From Parasponia andersonii (lineage: Eukaryota; Streptophyta; Magnoliopsida; Rosales; Cannabaceae): a DNA stretch of 64,000 nucleotides. The notes below the pieces were generated by a model. The model saw only the letters and a list, made by a program, of their open reading frames with translations, was not told the DNA's origin and made no database searches. The stretch is taken from assembly GCA_002914805.1 (NCBI GenBank), contig JXTB01000046.1:533392-597391 (forward strand). The letters are read 5' to 3'. The position numbers were made by a program, and so were the translations under genes. Each line of letters opens with the position of its first letter. Positions within the stretch are counted from its first letter, which is position 1. Positions 1-13,540 of this stretch are shown here, piece by piece.

Positions 1-96
1 TGACACCTGGGCCGACCGGGGGGTTCGCAACAACGATCTCCCCCGTCCCCGTCTCTTGCTCAAAATCAAGCGCCGCTACCCCCGGCGGAGGGTCCC
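1..96. other. GC-rich fragment of unknown origin
   Basis: This short GC-rich stretch ends abruptly where AT-rich sequence begins near position 97. The minus strand is open in one frame across it and is Gly/Pro/Glu rich, loosely like the low-complexity parts of the antisense gene of the Tat element at the right end of the window. The piece is too short to assign, and the element it belonged to would lie left of the window. Confidence 0.3.
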
Positions 97-560
97 CTCA
101 CCATTTTTTTTAACTTTTCAGCCCATCAATTAGCTTCAAGCAAATCAATTATATACCACATATAAACAAGTTACTAAATGTCTTTTTTCGTAATTTCATT
201 AACTCCTGTATCCTTTTCTTACCTTTTCTTAATTGTGATAAATGTGGTTTAACATCAAAATCCTAAATAAGTCATTTGACATGTCTAAATACTACAGCTT
301 GTACTGATTCACCTATCTATATATAACTGATAACCACGCTACATGATTAATTTATTACGAGACATAACTGATTTACTATTGCATATCTTATATACCAACC
401 TTAATTTTATTAGAGAAGCTTATACGCATTCCTTCAAATCGATTTCTTGATGGATGCCCAAAGTTTTTATTCACTGTTTCTTCTTCTTTTTTTTTTTTTT
501 TCATTTTTCAACAATAGAGCAAATGGCAAAAGACGACGATGACCCAAAAAAAAAAGAAAG
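97..560. repeat. Segmental duplicate, piece 1, copy A
   Basis: This non-coding AT-rich sequence recurs in the same orientation at 36146-36595. Shared landmarks in the same order are a T-tract followed by CTTTTCAGCCCATCAATTA, a block around ATATACCACATATAAAC, and GATTTCTTGATGGATGCCC near the right end. I see no gene in it. Just after it, at about 590-640, a short stretch (TAGTTGAAAAT and neighbours) instead matches the sequence next to F-box copy B at about 40905-40960, so two duplicated pieces are joined here that lie 4 kb apart in the other copy. Confidence 0.75.
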
Positions 561-726
561 AAAAGAAGACGACAAATTAATTCAGCTTTTGGCGATTTAG
601 GGTTCGTAGTTGAAAATATTTTCGTACAAAATTATTTAATTAATGAACATCACGAAAGCAAGAGTGATATAGTGATTCATACATAGTCTACATTTCCGTA
701 ATTCTCTCTTATCCCTCTAAAACTCT
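561..726. other. Host flank left of the first copia element
   Basis: AT-rich non-coding sequence. Its left part is homologous to the downstream flank of F-box copy B (about 40905-40960). It forms the left flank of the copia insertion, and the host sequence resumes at 12262. No gene is visible. Confidence 0.5.
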
Positions 727-2527
727 TGTTGTTTAACTATTTTTCGTAGCGAAAGATCGGCCAGAAATATACAACAATTTTTTCGAAATAATTGATTATA
801 TGAGTGCATAGTATTAATTCATAAAAAAATAGAAAATATATAAAGAGAATATATCTAATACATCTACTAACTTATTAGTGAATCCTAACTTTTTTGTTTT
901 CTAAACCATGATCTTCCAATCCAAGTCTCAAACACAAGTAGATGAACGTGTGGGTGTTGAATATAATTTCGTATAATTTCTTAAACTCACACTTTAGGCT
1001 CTTATCATACTCTCAATACATGAGATTGCAAGAGTTTGTTCTACAGAAAATAGGAAAACTCTTTTTTTTTTCTCTAGTTTATAGAGGCTCTATAGGAAAT
1101 AATACGCAATCTTTTTTTGCTAGGGTTTCCTTTATATATACTTTATATATCTATTAAAATATTTANTAATTATATTAATCAAATTAATATATATATATAT
1201 ATAAGAGTTTGAAAAAATAGTTAGCCGTAACTTTTTTTTTTAACAAAAAACGTGAGTTTACATCTATATATATATAAGTTTAAATTAATTAATATAATTA
1301 AGTAATATATATCTCAAAAAAAAACTTTAGTCAGTTTCTTAATTTCTATTTATCTAATTATCTAATAATTAGATATTTTTAAATTCAAAATTTAAATTAA
1401 TTAGGAAATATATCCCTCCATAAATTTAAATTAATTAATTCAAAATTAATTAATAACAATTATTAATTATTATAGATAAATAATTTATCTAAACAAAGTG
1501 TGTAATAACAAAAATAATATAATATCGAGTACAATATTTGTAAGAGGTAGAATTGGGGACCTATGGACCCATAATTCAAACTCCAATAAATTGTAATAAT
1601 TAATTAAACTCTTTAATTAATTTGTCTAATTTATTAATTTTAGTATTACTCCACTGAAAATCTGGAATTGCACTCTTGAAGTTATAGAATTAATTTACTC
1701 AGAAACAATTAGTAATCCATCGATTTAATCATCACACGTAGTTAAATCCTCCATAGATAATTCATAATTAGAGCTAAGGTATGTTCCATTTACCTCTTTA
1801 ATTACATTTTTATCCTTATGTACCATTGATTCTCCAATGAACAATTTATTTATAAATCTATTATAAATTGAGTCTCAAACTATTCAAGTCCTATATCAAT
1901 ACATAAAAGAATCATCTTTCTAGCTTTCTAGTGGAAAGAATGGATTCCATATCTGTAAGCTACATTCTCATCTACTCATCTTATCATGCTCTCAAGATAC
2001 AAATATTTCAGTCTGTTTAGGAAACAAACGTTTAACAAGTATGTTAAATAATATTATGTTATAAGTCGGAGTCTATAACTACTCAAGATTAAGATTGATC
2101 TACATATGATCATCTAGTGACATTATTTGAACTCTAAATAGTTAAGAGAATTTATGTTATATTTAAATTATGTCTCGTCTAGTCCTATATAATCAAATCA
2201 TATAAAGTACCTCTATTGTGATGTCAACACATCAATGGTCTGGATAAGACTATTACATTCTCAATGTTAATGGACCATACTGATAATATTTGATTAAAGA
2301 TCTCAAATTTTAATTAATTATTATGTACTATATTTTATTTTTATCCATAAATTTAATTCTCATGTATATAACACTTATGTACTAAATTTGTGATCACATA
2401 AATAAATTAGAGATTTTCTGATATTTAAAAACATACTAATTATGTACAAATTCAAGTAGAAAAATGTCATTTTATTAATTGAGCAAATATCCAAAATATA
2501 CATGTTTTTATGGCATAAACCCTAATA
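727..2527 (-). repeat. 3' LTR of copia element 1
   Basis: This stretch matches 8082-9589 and 12010-12261 in order, including shared blocks such as GAGTGCATAGTATTAATTC and the ends CATAAACCCTAATA. On the minus strand it begins TATTAGGGTTTATG and is directly preceded by the polypurine tract AAGTGGGAGAT (complement of 2528-2538). It is AT-rich and holds no gene. The left limit is good to about ten bases. Confidence 0.8.
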
Positions 2528-2639
2528 ATCTCCCACTTGCCCTAAAGCAGGTGAGACATGTCTCTCAATCCTAAACCCTCTAAGTGATTTTCAAAAGTCT
2601 TTCGCTGGAATCATCTATGTAAAAGAATCAATAATGTTG

Positions 2640-5600
2640 TTTCGGATGCTATCTTCATAATTGTCACGTTTTCTCGATGTACTATCTCTCTAATTAGATA
2701 ATACTTCCTCTCTATATACTTTCTCTCTTTTGACTTCTAGATTCTTTTGAATTTGCCACTGCTCCACTGTTGTCATAGTATAAAGTCAATGGCTTATTTA
2801 TATTTGAAACAACTTCCAAATCTGTAAAAAACTTTTTGAGCCAAACTACTTTTTTAGCTGATTCACAAGCTGATATATATTCTACTTCCGTAGTAGAATC
2901 TACAATGCTAGATTGTTTAACACTTCTCCAGACAATGGCTCTACCATCAAGAGTGAACACTAACTTAGATGCCAACTTTTGAGTATTTTTGTCTAATTAA
3001 AATCAAAATTAGTGTAACTAGTAGTCAAGTCCTGACTTGAATAAATTAGTATATAATTTCTCGTTCTCCTAAGATACTTGAGAATATGCTTTATCGCTAT
3101 CCAATGATCTAATCCTGGATTTGATTAAAAACGACTCACTATCCCTACTGCATAGCATATGTCATGCCTAGTATACAATATGGCATATATAAGACTGCCA
3201 ACTTTAGACGTATAAGGTACTCATCTTATATCCTCTTCCTCTTAAGGTGTCTTGAGAGATTGCTCTTTGAAAATGATAACTCTATGTCAAAAAGATAAAT
3301 GTCCTTTCTTGGAGTTTTGTGTTGAAAAATGAATGAGCACCTTATCAATATAAGATGCTTGAGACAGTACCAAAAGTCTATTCTTGCGATCTCGAATAAT
3401 CTTCATCCTAAGCACATAACTTGGTTCTCCCAAATCTTTCATTTGGAATTGCTTGACTAGCTACTTCTTTATATTAGATAATATTTCCACATTATTCCCA
3501 ATGAGCAAGACATCATCTACATAAAGAATCGGGAAGACTACTTTCTTGTCTTTGATGTACTTGTATACATAACGTTCATCAATATTTTGATCAAAACTAT
3601 AAGAGTTGATTGTCTCATCAAATCTTAGGCATAAGTTAATATTGATGATTATGAAGAGATTTTCCACACTTTATACTTTAAATATGCAGTAATGGATAAG
3701 AGGATACGTATAGATTTAGGCATAGTTACTGCGAGAAAGTCTCTTCATAATCACCTCTTTCTTTTCGGATATAACCTTTTGCCACTAACCTAGTCTTGAA
3801 CATTTCAACTTTTCCATCTACACCTCTTTTTCTTTTATAGATCTATTTATATCCAATGGGCCTGACATCTTCATGTAGATCTACAAGTTCCCAGATAGAA
3901 TTGGAATACATGGATTCTATTTTCTAGTTCATAGTCTCTTGCTATTTTTCCTTATCAGAATTTTCCATTGCATGCCTGTATGTCAATGTGTCATCTTAGC
4001 TACTATTGGACATAACAACATGTACTTCTCCAACTTTCTTATAGCGAGCAAATAGTGTAATAACCATTCTACTACGTTGAGTTGCCAAGGTATTCTGACT
4101 TGGAATAGTGGTCTAATAATTTTATCGTTCAACAACTATTGTTAGTTGTGATTTGATCTGATCAGAAAGAAATTCCTCTAGTACAATTTTACTTCAAGGT
4201 TTGAAATTCCTCTTGTGCCTTTTGGATAACTTACAAATAAAAAAACCTATATGTGTGGTTCTAAATTCCCAGTCTTTCCTTTCAGTATATGTGCTGGGTA
4301 CTCTAATATGTGGATGTGACGTAAACTAGGTTTGTGCCTATTCTACAACTCTAAAAGTGTCTTTTGGATAGACTTGGAAGGTACTACATTCAAAATATAA
4401 ATAGCAGTTTATAGTGCATAACCCCAGAATAAGGGTGGTAGGGAAGAGTAGCTCATCATTAATCTAACCATATCAAGTAACGTTCGGTTTCTCCTATTTC
4501 CAATACTATTCTATTGTGATGTTCCATATGTTGTGAGTTGGGATAGGACGCCATTTTCTAGCAAGTGATCCTTGAATTCATTATCAAGGTATTCACCTCT
4601 TCGATATAATCGAAGAATTTTTAACGAATTACCAAATTGCTTTTTACCTTCTGCTGTGAATTCTTTGAACTTTTTAAAGGTTTCAGATGTTCTTTGCATT
4701 TGTTACTCCATATTGTGAATAATCGTCAATTAATGTGACATACTATTTGTAACCGCCTCTTGCTTGTACATTCAATAGACTACATATATTATTATGCATA
4801 AGCTCAAGGGGTTCTTTGGCCCTTTTACCCTTTGTTGAGAAAGGTCTCTTAGTCATTTTCTTTTTTAAATAAGATTCACTAACTGGTAGAGTACTTATTT
4901 TTAGCTCTCTTAAAGGACCATCCGTTTCAAGTCTATTTATCCTATCTAGATAAATATGTCTTAACCTAAGATGCCAAAGATATGTATTATCGTTATGAGA
5001 AACTTTTTGCTTTTTAGGTTTGGGATATTCTACTTTAAACATTTCGGTATAAAGTAGTGATTGTTCATCTGGCCTTTACATATAAAATCCATTCTCTATT
5101 TTTGTAGAAAAAATATTTAAACCATTTCTAGAAATAATAATCTTATTATTAAGAAAAGAAACACCAAACATTTGTTCAAATAGTTTAGAAATAGAAATCA
5201 AATTCCTACGAAAGTCAGGAATGAAATAAATATTATTCAATAACAAAAATTTAAAGATAAACGACTCCCACTACTTTTGTCGAAACTTTAGCTCCATTAC
5301 CCACTCTTATTATGAATTCTTCGTCGGCAAGCTCTTTTGAAGAATTAAGCATCTGAAAAAAAGAACAAATATGATTAGTGGCTCCTGAATCAACTATTCA
5401 AGGAGATATATCAAATAAATCTTCTTCTACTAAACGAACTTTTAAAATAAGTAAATCATATTTACCTTTTTTCTTCTCTTTCAATTCAGAGAGATACCTG
5501 TTACAGTTTCTCTTCTAATGCCTATCAACTCTGCAGTGAAAAAATTTTCTCTTAGGCTTTTTGTCATTGAAGTTGTTCTTCTTGGTGCTTGTGTTGCCCT

Positions 5601-5964
5601 TCTTACTCTTCTTAGGCTTAGATCCAGAGGTACCCTTGCTCTTCCTCTTCTTATTTTCGTTAGAAGTACCAGGATTTTCTTCTACAACATTTACTTCAAT
5701 AATAGTTGTTGAGCCATCTTTACCTTTATCTTTCGATATCAATTCGAAGGTTTGCAGTTCGTTGAACAGTTGAGTCATCATATAATTCAACTTATTCATA
5801 ATATAGTTGCTCTTGAATTGAAGAAAATCAGGTGAGAGTGATTCAAGAATCATACTCACTTGGGTGAGGTCATCAATTGTAGTCCCGTGAACTTCAGCCT
5901 GTCCAAAGTAATTAGTTATATTCAAAATATGATCTCTCACTAGAGTTCCTTTTTTCATCTTCAC
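2640..5964 (-). pseudogene. Copia element 1 gag-pol remains
   Basis: Fossil coding sequence on the minus strand. Recognisable parts from right to left are a gag segment (5515-5964) with a Lys/Ser-rich tail, a GAG-pre-integrase segment (4743-5042) with a His-x-Leu-x-His pattern, an integrase-core remnant (4511-4699), a reverse transcriptase remnant with the YVDDVLLIGN active-site motif (3461-3667), and a copia-type RNase H segment with STTEVEYISA (2712-2975). The order integrase before reverse transcriptase identifies copia. The region is heavily decayed. Confidence 0.85.
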
Positions 5965-8066
5965 ATAGCCTTTTTAATGGCATCGTGACGAGATTGATCA
6001 GATTATTATCCAAACATAGCCTAGAGAGACTCCATTATCTCATAACCAATCTCTATCTTTTTTGTGCTTAGCTCTAAGTACGTCGGTTATGCCTGCTAAT
6101 ATGTAGCAGCAAGCTTTATTATTGGCATGAGTCCATTTTTCCTAGCTTTCTCAAATAGCACGAGTAGCATTAGCAGTGGGTTGTGTAGGATATTTCTCTG
6201 TAATCACAAACTTATAGTCTTTACTTATAAGCACAATATTCGTATTACTTCTCCACTTAATAAAATTATCTCCAGTTCATTTTTCATTTGTGAGTAAAGT
6301 AATAATGGAATTCGAAGTTGACATGTTTACTGAAATTAAATAAATAAAACAACATTCAATATATTTGAAAATAAATATCACAAAGAATTTAGAATAGTAA
6401 ATATGATGTATGATGTAAGTAAGTGAACACATAACTTATTTACTAATTACACCGTAATTCAATTTTCTGTAATTAGATGTCATCGAAGGATAGGTCACAT
6501 AATTATTACTTGAAATGAGACATTCTCAATTAATAAATAAAATATCAAAATATCTCATATTTTCTTTAATTTATTAACTATCGTTTTACGGTCAAGCTAC
6601 TATTAGTAGTTTAATTTTATTGTCATGAGTGTGAACCATTATTTCATATTTTAGTAACTTAACTCAAAATTGTCACCATAGGGTAGGTCAATTTTGAAAT
6701 ACATTCTAAAATAAAATACATTCCAAAATTCTATCTCTTGGAAATTAAGCCTTGTTATTAATTTAAATGGACATCTTCTGTAAGGAGGATGAAATCTAAA
6801 CTTCTCTAGGCGCCAATTAAATCTTATGATGCTTAATTAATAATGGAGACTGTGGGATATATTGTCATATACCCCTCTCCTACTCATTATTTTAAAATCT
6901 TATGTAATTTTACTAATAAATATCTAATATTTATTTAACCTAGTTATTATATCTAATATAATAATATAGGTTAAACTATTAGTCCAATCTTATTGGTCCT
7001 AAATAAATTATAAGATTTTCTAAAAATATAAATTTATTATTATAGGAATAATTTGGCTAATCTAATTAATCTAATTAATAAGGATAGCCTAAATTAAATA
7101 AGTGTGATAATATCAAAATTTAACTATTAAACTTATATCACATTATTCAATTTTTATTCCTATTTAATTATTTAATCAAATTAAATTAGTCATATTCAAA
7201 CAAAACTATTTTAGCATGAATATAATATGTATACATGACATTCATAAATGACTATAAGTAGAAATAATAAATAGCATGTTATAAGGCATGGTCATATTAT
7301 ACATATCACATATAATATAACAGTAAAATAAAATAATAATGATATTTGGTCGGGTCCCTTAGAAAATTATAACCCAATAAAATAATAAAATTACAAATAA
7401 TAAAAGACACGCATGCCCGAAAACTATTCGCTGATCTTCTTGGACCTCCTTTCTTCTTTTAATATTTTTTACAAATCAAATTTGTAAAATGTGACATTTT
7501 TATAAATAGTTTCATAAAACTAGTTTAACCCATATGATTATCAAATAATCATTTAGGACTGGGCGTATGCCCACTTTTTTTAATGTAAATATATATATAA
7601 TATATTAAATATATTAAGTGAAATATATATCGTACATAATATAAAATATAAATATATATTATAATAATAATAAAAAGTTAACGCCGCATTAAGTATATAT
7701 ATATATATTGTATATACATTATATTATATATCGGATATAAAATTATATATACGGTGAAACTATTTCAATATATTAGTGTGAGTCTTATGGCAATCCTGGT
7801 GGAAACGTCTCCGTCATCTTCTCTGTACATTATAAGGAAAAAAAAAAATACAACAAAGCCTATACCCAAAAATAGCGTTTACATATTTTGATCTGATTAA
7901 AATAAATTGCAAAAAAGTTAAAATCTAAGGAACTATATAATTAACGACTAAATATCAACTATACATTTATCATATGATAACTCATCCATTCATTATCAAA
8001 TACATATAAAAATAATGCAATACCCACTTATGTATATAAATAATTAATACTATATACTCATATAAC
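5965..8066. other. 5' leader region of copia element 1
   Basis: AT-rich sequence between the gag remains and the primer-binding site of the minus-strand copia element. About 2 kb is long for a copia leader. I see no open frame of note and no recognisable second element, although a further insertion cannot be excluded by eye. Confidence 0.5.
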
Positions 8067-8079
8067 CGTTCTAATACCA
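8067..8079 (-). other. Primer-binding site of copia element 1
   Basis: The minus strand reads TGGTATTAGAACGG two bases from the LTR edge. It is a degenerate match to the usual copia initiator-Met tRNA site TGGTATCAGAGC, and its position fixes the orientation of the element. Confidence 0.65.
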
Positions 8080-8081
8080 AT

Positions 8082-11000
8082 TGTTGGAATTTAAAACGAT
8101 TTTCATTGCTGAAGATTGGCCCAGGAATAACAAAAATTTTCTCAAAATAATTGATTATAAGAGTGCATAGTATTAATTCATAAAAAAGTAGAAAACATAC
8201 AAAGAGAACATATAATACCTTTTGTAGCTTATCGGCGAATTCTAACTTTTCTGTTTTCTAAATCACGATCTTCTAATTTAAGCCTTAAGCATAACTAGAT
8301 GAACGTGTGGACATTGCGTATAATTTCTTAAAACTTACACTTTAGGCTCTTGCAATACTCTCAAACCATGAAATTATAAGAGTTTGTTCAATAGAGAATA
8401 AGAAGACTCTCTTCTTTTTTTTTCCAATTTATAGAGGCTATGTAGAAAATAATACATAATCTTTTTCTACAAAGGTTTCCTTTATATATATTTATATATT
8501 TATTAAAATACTTAATAAATAATTATATTGATCAAATTAATATATATATATATATAAGAGTTTGAAAAAATAGTACAACTGTAACTTTTTTTTAACAAAA
8601 AACGTGAGTTTATATATATAAGTTTAAATTAATTAATCTAATTAACTAATACATATATATATATCTCAAAAAAAACTTTAATAAGTTTTTCAATTTCTAT
8701 TTATCTAATTATTTGATAATTAGATATTTTTAAATTCCAAATTTAAACAAATTAAGATACTTATCCCTCTATAAATTTAAATTAATTAATTCAAAATTAA
8801 TTAGTTAATTAATTAATAATAATTATTAATTATTACAAATATTCAGTACAATGTTTGTAAAAGATGGAATTAGGGACCTATGGACCTATAATTCAAGCTC
8901 CAATAAATTATAATAATTAATTGAACTCTTTAATTAATTTGTCTAATTTAATATTTCTAGTATTATTCCACTAAAAATCTAGAATTACACTCTTGAAGTT
9001 ATAGAATTAATTTACTCAGAAAACAATGAGCAATCCATCGATTTAATCATTATATGTAATTCAATCCTCAATAGATAATTCATAATTAGAGTTAGGGCAT
9101 ATTCCGTTTACCTCTTTAATTATATCTTTATCCTTATGTACCATTGATTCTCCAATGTACAATTAATTTATAAATCTATTATAAATTGATTACTCAAATT
9201 ATTCAAGTTCTAAATCAATACTCATGAAAATCATCTTTCTAGCTTCCTAATGGAAAGAATGGATTCCATATCTATAAGCTATATTCCTAGCTACTTATCC
9301 CAAAATACAAGTATTTCGATCTGTTTAGGAAACGAACCTTTAAAAACTATGCTAAATAACATAATATTATAAATATGAGTCTCTAACTACTCAAGATTAA
9401 GATTGATCTATATATAATCATCTAGTGACACTATTTGAACTCTCAATAGTTAACGAAATTTATGTAAGATTCAAATCATGCCTCGTCCAATCCTATATAA
9501 TCGAATTATATAAAATACCTCTATTGTGATGTCAACACATCAATAGTCTGGATAAGACTATTACATTCTCAATATTAATAGACCGTACTTGTCACGACCG
9601 AAAATCTAAAGCCGTGACTTTTAGTAATTTTAAGTGAAAATATAATAAAATATTAATTTTACAGAATTTAAAAGAAGTCATGTATTAGATAATTTCATTT
9701 TAATCATCAAATCATTATAAATTCCATCATCATTAAAACTCTTATTAGTTTTAATTTCATATAAAAGAAATACTCACTAAAGTATAAGAAAATTTCCAAC
9801 AATCTCTTTTAAAACTTTTTGAGAAATTATAAATTTTGATAAATTGAATTTAACTGAAATATTTAGTTCAATATCCAAAATATATTACATAAAATCATTT
9901 GTTGTTTCAAATACTCAATTTAACAATAAAATCATCCTCATACATCCACTTACTAATCTTGGCTAAATAACTGAACAAGGAAAGAATGATAACAGAGTAC
10001 GAACACCTACCAGAGATTAGGAGTAGAACAGTATAAATAAGCTCTATAACTTGTCTATCCATCAAGACGACTACCTCAATTAGACAAACACCTAAAAGTG
10101 GGAGAAGTAGGAGGGTGAGCATTCACATGCTCAGTAGAAATTCAATTACCTTTTTGAACAGATACAATTTTATCAAACCTGCATGGTTAATACCTTCTCG
10201 AAAATCTATTTAAAAACTAGATATATAAAATAGTTAGTATCCAAAATAAAGACATATTCAAAAACAAAAACTAGAAACACATGTTTGTACATATCATAAT
10301 CAACCAAGTATATGAGTGAGCTCTCATCCTTCCATCACGGTCCTGTAATACTTTTGTAGCAGAGGTACCCAGTATCCTGACACTTCCCCGTAAGTGTATC
10401 AACTAAAAACCTGCATAGGAGCCTAGGTCTTTCACTTAGCGCTGCAACAACTCGCCAGTGATCTAAACTATCATGATGCAATAATGGAACTCAAGTGTAT
10501 GATTCTATGGTATGTACAACATATAACTGTTTACAATAACCATGCATCCATGAATCAAATCATGCTTTAAAAATTCAACTTGGAATTATTCTAGGATTTA
10601 CTGTAATATGAGCAGTACACTGCTATTTTATCTTATAATCACAATATAAAAACATGTAAAATAATCCACACAATCTAATCCCATTATAATCCAATAATTT
10701 TCAATGATTTGTCAAACCATCATGAGATCACAATTTTTCATATATAAGTTTTAATGAAATTATAAATCAAACAAATATAAAATCAGGTAATTGGACCCTT
10801 ATCTCGATATAGTAGTAATACCAAGTTAACAACGCTCGAAAAAACTCTCGTTGGTCACTCGAGTGTTCAAACGACACTTTAGGAATCCCGGTAAGTCCAC
10901 TTTAAAAAGTGACATTTCTACCGGAGCCTTAAATAGAGAAACAGAACTCAGTTTCGAGGTTCCTAGCATTAATTAAGCCCAAAAATCTGAGAATTATAAA

Positions 11001-12261
11001 AATATCTTTTTTTAGAATTAATACGAAAAAAGTCCAATTTTTCCAAAGCATTTAGAAAAATATCATCTTTGCTGATTATTTGTAAGAATATCACTTTTCT
11101 AAAATATTTCAGAAAGTACCAATAAAATAATTATTTTAAAAAAATATCATTTTCAAAAATTTAGGAAATATAATATCAACTTCACTAACTATTTCTTAAA
11201 ACGTCATTTTTGCAATTATATTTCAAAAAATAACAATTTTCTAATCTAAGTCCAAGGCCCAAATCTGCACAGACTCTAATCTAACACTATTCAGTTTTAT
11301 AAAATTATAACTTTTTGTTATAACTTAGAAAAGTGCTATTTTGTTAATTAGAAAATTAACACAATTGTGGATATCATTTTAATTTTTATCAAATGCAATT
11401 ATTCATAATTTTTAACCATCTTTCACCTTATATATTTATCTCAGGTAAAATAATTATCTAACGAAAAATTTATGAAAATATCACTTTTTTACTTAGTTGG
11501 TAAAAACGGTAAAAGTGGTAAAAACTCACTAGAGATGAATTTTGACAAACAATCACTTGGAGTTGATCGGCGAAGGCGAGATAAGACTCCACTTGCTAGA
11601 GGTGTCGAAAACGGAGGTCAGACGGCGCTCCGATTGCCAGAAAACCTCACCGGAGGCAGAATCTTTGCAGGGCCACTACTACGGCTTCGTCTGATGTCGA
11701 AACGAGGCGGGACTGGTGGTGTTGGATTCATCTTCGAATGCCCTTTGAAACGGGCTATGCATTGGCTGAGGCGAGAGGCAGTGCGGCAACTAGAGGCAAC
11801 GGCAGATTCGGTATTTTTTCTCTCTTCCCAAGGGCTTTCTTTGAGAGAATTTGAGAATTCTGAAGCCCTTTTATGCAAATAAGGGATACTGTAGCACCTC
11901 AATATAATATTCAGATATTTTGAATATTTTATTCCGAAAATCAATAATTATAATTATGCCATTGGCTCTAAAAAGTCCAAAATACCCTTATATCTTATCA
12001 GATTTTATAGTACTAATAATATTTAATTAAAGATCCCAAACTTTAATTAATTATTACGTACTATATTTTGTTTATTATCCATAAATTTAATCCTTATGTA
12101 TATAACACTTATATACTAAATTTGTAGTCACATAAATAAACTAGGAATTTTTTTATATTTAAAGGCATTCCACTTATGTACAAATTCAAATAGAAAAATG
12201 TCATTTTATTAATTCAGCAAATATCTAAAATATACATACTTTTAGGGCATAAACCCTAATA
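8082..12261 (-). repeat. 5' LTR of copia element 1, with nested insertion
   Basis: The LTR sequence runs 8082-9589, is interrupted by a 2.4 kb solo LTR, and resumes at 12010-12261. It ends CATAAACCCTAATA like the partner LTR at 727-2527. In the partner the sequence is continuous at the corresponding point, which marks the insertion precisely. Confidence 0.8.
9590..12009 (+). mobile_element. Solo LTR 1, gypsy-type, TG...TA ends
   Basis: A 2420-bp insertion beginning TGTCACGACCG and ending TTTTATA, flanked by the 5-bp duplication GTACT (9585-9589 and 12010-12014). The interrupted copia LTR has an uninterrupted homologue at 727-2527, so the boundaries are well supported. It shares its start, several internal blocks (for example CTGCATGGTTA) and its end with the insertion at 24750-27478. 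It has no gag or pol. Length, 5-bp duplication and internal layout suggest a solo LTR of a chromovirus (Tekay/Del-like), but the lineage is inferred. Confidence 0.75.
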
Positions 12262-12368
12262 TTCACTTGATTTTTTGTTCAATTAAAAATAAATTCACAT
12301 GCTGGAAAAAAAAAATAGGACGAATTAATTGAAGTATTGTTTGGATGAATTTACATGATTAGTGAAAA

Positions 12369-12397
12369 ATATAATAATAATAATAATAATAATAATA
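12369..12397. repeat. (AAT)n microsatellite
   Basis: About nine perfect AAT/ATA triplets in the flank downstream of F-box pseudogene copy A. The corresponding place in copy B (about 41230) has only two or three. Confidence 0.9.
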
Positions 12398-12639
12398 GCA
12401 TGGATGGATGCAGAATAATAAATCTGTTAGAAAAACAATAAAAATAAAATATATTGACTTACTAATAAGCAAACTTATTGAAGCATTTCATTCGTATGAA
12501 TGAGAAAGAGTGAAAATAAATTAACTAGATAGAGAGAAGATCACATAGATTTGTAGAAGGTGCCTGCAAGCAATCAGAAAAATTAATAAAAAAGTAAGTC
12601 AATAGAATCATAAATTAATTTATGAAAGCTATTCCATAA

Positions 12640-13540
12640 TTGGAAACATACTCTCAACATGATCAGGAAAGTAGGTTAACCATAGCGGTAGAAATCAGTA
12701 CATAACCATCATTTGTAAAACCTATAACTCCGTTGTTCGAAAAATGAGTAAATGTATCCTTGATGGCTGAGCTACAAGACAATGTGATATTTAGGTATTT
12801 GATCCAAGAAGTGGAGATACCATATTCCTTCATTACCCATATCTGAAAGACGGGATGATGCTCAAGACAAGTGAAACCTTCAAAAGCATAGAGAGCAATT
12901 CTCTCAGACAACTTACCTATATTGTGGACACGTGCTTGTACAGTTTTTGGAATGTCAAAAAGCTTCAACTGTTCCGTGTCGAAATCAAAGAAAACTATCC
13001 CAAAGGAAAGTATCTCAAATTGGTCTTGTTCTTGTTCTTGTTCATTCTCATGCGTTCTATACTCAGACATCTAATGAATGCATCTACTCACAACAAGGGA
13101 GGACCACAGTTTATGTGACGTGGGGAAGAGTATGTCTGCATGCGGAGTTAAATATGTGGGGCATTTTCCTTGTTTTCCAAGCATTGCTCCCCAAATTATA
13201 AATTGCAACTTCGTTACCGCCTGCAAACAAATTCTGCATAATATTAAATGGATGGTCTTTAATAAGAACTGTTACTGCCGGACCACCAATAGCAACCACT
13301 TTGAAATCATTCGTTATTTGGTTGTAACCAAATCCAAGTCGAAACCCTGAGATTGGAGGAGATGGGAGTTTCCTAACCTCGTTAATGTCAGGGTTCTACA
13401 ACTAGACAGTATCGTTATCCCCAGATAGATATAATATATACCATTGTCACTACCCTCAATGGATTTGAAATTGGCCACTGGAAATCTTAATTTTGAAATC
13501 TTATGAAAATTTTCGGTGGAATGAGCAAAAATAGCATAAG
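12640..13540 (-). pseudogene. F-box-associated domain pseudogene, copy A
   Basis: Minus-strand remains of an F-box protein gene, the C-terminal FBA (F-box associated interaction) region only. Open pieces at 13111-13299 and 12663-13070 carry the family's landmarks: EVAIYNLGSNAWK, a FDFDTEQLKLFDIP strand and WVMKEYGISTSW. FBA proteins are substrate adaptors of SCF ubiquitin ligases, and the FBA half recognises the target. No F-box is present upstream, and similarity stops near 13540. The usual N-G-x2-H-W motif reads I-H-stop-M (the tryptophan codon is now TAG at 13071-13073), and the frame changes between the two open pieces. It is therefore a dead, truncated copy. Copy B at 41960-42788 and 53755-53878 is its closest relative in the window. 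Confidence 0.75.

Larger units (their letters stand above)
727..12261 (-). mobile_element. Old Ty1/copia LTR retrotransposon, element 1
   Basis: A copia-superfamily element in minus orientation with long LTRs of about 1.8 kb, at 727-2527 and at 8082-12261 once a nested solo LTR (9590-12009) is taken into account. Between them lie, in minus-strand order, gag, the integrase region, reverse transcriptase and RNase H, which is the copia domain order. A degenerate initiator-Met primer-binding site and a purine-rich tract sit at the expected inner LTR edges. The element is broken many times over and its open frames are short fragments. The two LTRs differ clearly along their length, so it is older than the gypsy element at 42789-53754. 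The outermost bases and the target duplication are not certain. Confidence 0.85.

Noticed and set aside
5518-5773. Hydrophobic plus-strand frames over the first copia gag
   Set aside because: Antisense shadows of the Lys/Ser-rich gag tail.
11472-11944. Overlapping open frames of 136 and 108 residues inside solo LTR 1
   Set aside because: They overlap on opposite strands in a GC-richer patch of an LTR and are not shared with solo LTR 2 at the protein level.
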